Origin: Lepus europaeus
Taxonomy: Eukaryota > Chordata > Mammalia > Lagomorpha > Leporidae
Reading direction: 5' to 3'
Assembly (NCBI RefSeq): GCF_033115175.1
Contig: NC_084834.1
Location: forward strand, 93,267,808-93,331,807
DNA length: 64,000 nucleotides
A model generated the notes under the pieces. It had not been told where the DNA came from, did no database searches, and was given only the letters and a program-made list of their open reading frames with translations. Shown one piece after another: positions 61,782 to 64,000 of this stretch (position 1 is the first letter of the stretch; every line of letters begins with the position of its first letter). Position numbers and translations under genes: made by a program.

Positions 61782-63150
61782 ACCTAAGGGACAAAAAGGA
61801 AATACTCATCTTCCGATACTATTGATATAGTACTTGTGATTTCTCGGCAAGGAATTGAAAGAAATTTGAAGTGATGAAGTAGTTATCAGAGCTAATGCTT
61901 GCTTCACTACTGAGGAAGGCCCTTGAATACTTCTAACCTCAGTTTTCTCCTTTTCACAGTAAGTTGCCCAGTTTCTGGGTCACTTTGCCTTTACCTAGGG
62001 ATTTCTGAGCCACGACGCGGTAAGTCCAGCCCTCAGCATGTTTGTCCCTGGGACTGTCCTCCCGTCCTATGTCTGCTCTGTATCTCAGGATGTTCACTCC
62101 TTTCAGCCGCGTTTCCTGGGCCCATCTGTCAACCTGTTGTCCCAGCTAACCGGAAGGAGACACTGCTGGGAAACAGAGGGAAGAATCTAGCCATTTCTCT
62201 CCATCCTCTCTCCAGGAGCAGCTGGATCTCTTCTGCCTGTGACTCCAGCTCCCCCAACGAGACAGGCCAGCACTGCCCATACCTGACCTTCAATAAACTG
62301 AGTTTGGCAGTAGCTTCCTGTCATTGCAAATTTCTGGATCAGTGTACAAGTAACTGCTCTTGATTCAGACAGTGTTTAAATGTCCTCCAGGGTTGGATCC
62401 ACTAGACCTCTTAGACCACATGGCTCTCCTGACTGCCCAGCTGGTCCTACGTGCCTGAATTATATTACTCAGATACATGTCTGCATCTGTTCAAATGGTT
62501 TAGCTAAGACAAGGCTCTAGAACCTGCTCTACTTTGACCAAGGGCTTCTGATTCCCTTCACTAAGCTTTCTGTCCTTATGCTAGCTCCATTCATCTCTCA
62601 TCATTCATTCTTGTCCTGTGTGTCCATTTAGCTACTAACACAAATTATGGAGTTGGTATTCTGATTGTTGACACTTGTGAATCATAGCACAAAGCTACTC
62701 TGTGATGATCTCTAAGCTCTCATTTAAGATTTTCTTTGAACATATTTTCAGATATAGGCATCATTAAAATTTACATTTTTATGTTGCAAGAAGATGGAAA
62801 ATAATGCACATTTCCTGCATGGTTGGTCATCCCTTCCCTTTATTCTTTGGTAATATCCAATGAGATGCAATGACAGAAAAGAAAATGCTTAAAATAGTTA
62901 CAAATAGTAACTGCTTGAAGGGCGTGAAATCTATGATGACCTTGTAATAAAATAGCGTAATATAGTCAAGCTAGCTTGTTTCTACAAATTCTTCCATTGT
63001 AGGCAAAAGTAGCATAATCCCTAAAGCAATGGAATGGTAAATAATAATATCAATATGGCATTTAAGAACTTAATTACTTTATGCTATTAAAAAACAGTAA
63101 ATATATATTATTCCTGACTATTCCAGGCTTGCATTATCTGAGTATTGTTT
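61782..63150. other. MAPK10 intron, GC-rich patch at 61940-62480
   Basis: No named repeat. An open frame at 61923-62363 has no known domain. AATAAA at 62292-62297 and an acceptor/donor pair at 61959/62020 on + are noted as a finding. Confidence 0.35.
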
Positions 63151-63483
63151 TTTTTCAAGATTTATTACATTATTTTGAAAGTTAAAGTTATCATGGGCTG
63201 TGGGGGGTGGGAGAGACAAAGAGAGAGAAAAATGTTCCATTTGTTGGTTCACTCCCCAGATGGCCTCAATGGCTGGGGTTGGGCCAGTCTGAAGCCAGGA
63301 GCTTCAACTGTGTCTCCCAACTGGGTGGCAGGTGCCCAAGCACCTGGGCCATCTTCCACTGCCTTGCCAGGATACCAGCAGGGAGCCAGAACAGGAGTGG
63401 AATGGCAGCGACATGAACTGGAACCCACATGGATACCAGTAATGGAAGCAGCAGTTTTACCTACTATGCCACATTGCTGGCAC
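63151..63483 (-). mobile_element. C-repeat SINE, antisense
   Basis: AAGATTTATTACATTATTTT tail complement, GTTCACTCCCCAGATGGCC, closing ATGCCACATTGCTGGC. Duplication TCTGAGTATTGTTT (63137-63150) against TCTGAGTATTAGTTT (63484-63498). Confidence 0.93.
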
Positions 63484-63498
63484 TCTGAGTATTAGTTT

Positions 63499-64000
63499 TA
63501 ATTGAACCTCAGCACTGATTCACGTGTTATTCTCTTTCCCAGCTTACAGTTTCATTAGGAATCTGAAAATTGGCTTAATTCAGGATCTTTATCGGCAGAT
63601 TTAATTTCCACTCAGCCCTATCCCAATTCCCAAATTGCTCTTAAATTAGATAAGAAACAATAAGCAAGCTAAGCACTGGCATTCTTCCTGTAATCATCTA
63701 CCACCCAAACTGTTGTATTCGTCACACATTTTTCCCATGGTCTATTCAAGGATGCTATGTGTCCTTATATTCCCTGTCAGTGAGTGTTCCATCTCCCTCC
63801 TCAGTCTACATTATAGCAGTCAGTCCATTTCCGGGGTATTTAGAAAGCATAGCTGACTGCTGCTCCTAGCACCATCAGGATCTTTCTCATCTTCATCATG
63901 ACCTCAATAATATATTTCACAGAGTAAATTCTCATTCTACAAACAATCTTTCAACCTAGTCACTGCAATATATCTACATGTAACACATGTTAATCCTTGT
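63499..64000. other. MAPK10 intron, nothing recognised
   Basis: No feature supported up to the window edge. Confidence 0.45.

Noticed and set aside
61923..62363. 146-codon + strand open frame
   Set aside because: Cys/Ser-rich without any known domain; the splice-like signals in it are reported instead as a separate low-confidence finding.

Overview
The window is mammalian nuclear DNA from a lagomorph, most likely the European rabbit. The organism call rests on about two dozen copies of the C-repeat SINE family (tRNA-like head, CT-rich middle, AATAAA-type tail), which is lagomorph-specific, and on rabbit-type L1 3' ends. No bacterial, plasmid or CRISPR features are present. Nearly every long open frame is a chance frame or lies inside a repeat.

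Two protein-coding genes are present, tail to tail. At the left edge on the + strand is the last coding exon of ARHGAP24 (FilGAP, a Rac-directed RhoGAP), 1112-1355, followed by its 3' UTR. On the - strand, the last three coding exons of MAPK10 (JNK3) lie at 33983-34046 (64 nt), 31982-32059 (78 nt) and 16801-16948. The junctions splice in frame to give the JNK3 C-terminal tail. The last exon carries two acceptors 5 nt apart, giving the two known C-termini. The rest of MAPK10, including the kinase domain, must lie beyond 64000, so roughly 34047-64000 is MAPK10 intron. The ARHGAP24-MAPK10 neighbourhood matches human 4q21.3.

Region by region: 1-1111 ARHGAP24 intron; 1112-about 2250 exon and 3' UTR; about 2.3-15 kb intergenic, full of C repeats, including a nest of SINEs at 8774-10136; 15-16.95 kb MAPK10 3' UTR and last exon; 17-32 kb MAPK10 last intron, holding a degraded 4.5 kb provirus with two LTRs (17381-21912), four SINEs at 23.3-24.8 kb, and L1 pieces; 32-34 kb the two small exons; 34-64 kb large intron with old L2, MIR and MER5 remnants, a near-full-length old L1 carrying four SINEs (41625-45491), and a second L1 (59620-61781).

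I found no new gene system. The points most worth a second look are the degenerate provirus antisense to MAPK10, the SINE nest, a family of short fold-back elements present three times, the tandem acceptor, and a 60 nt splice-competent segment on the antisense strand at 61960-62019. Repeat-family names come from recognition of consensus-like sequence without a database search, so subfamily labels are deliberately loose.
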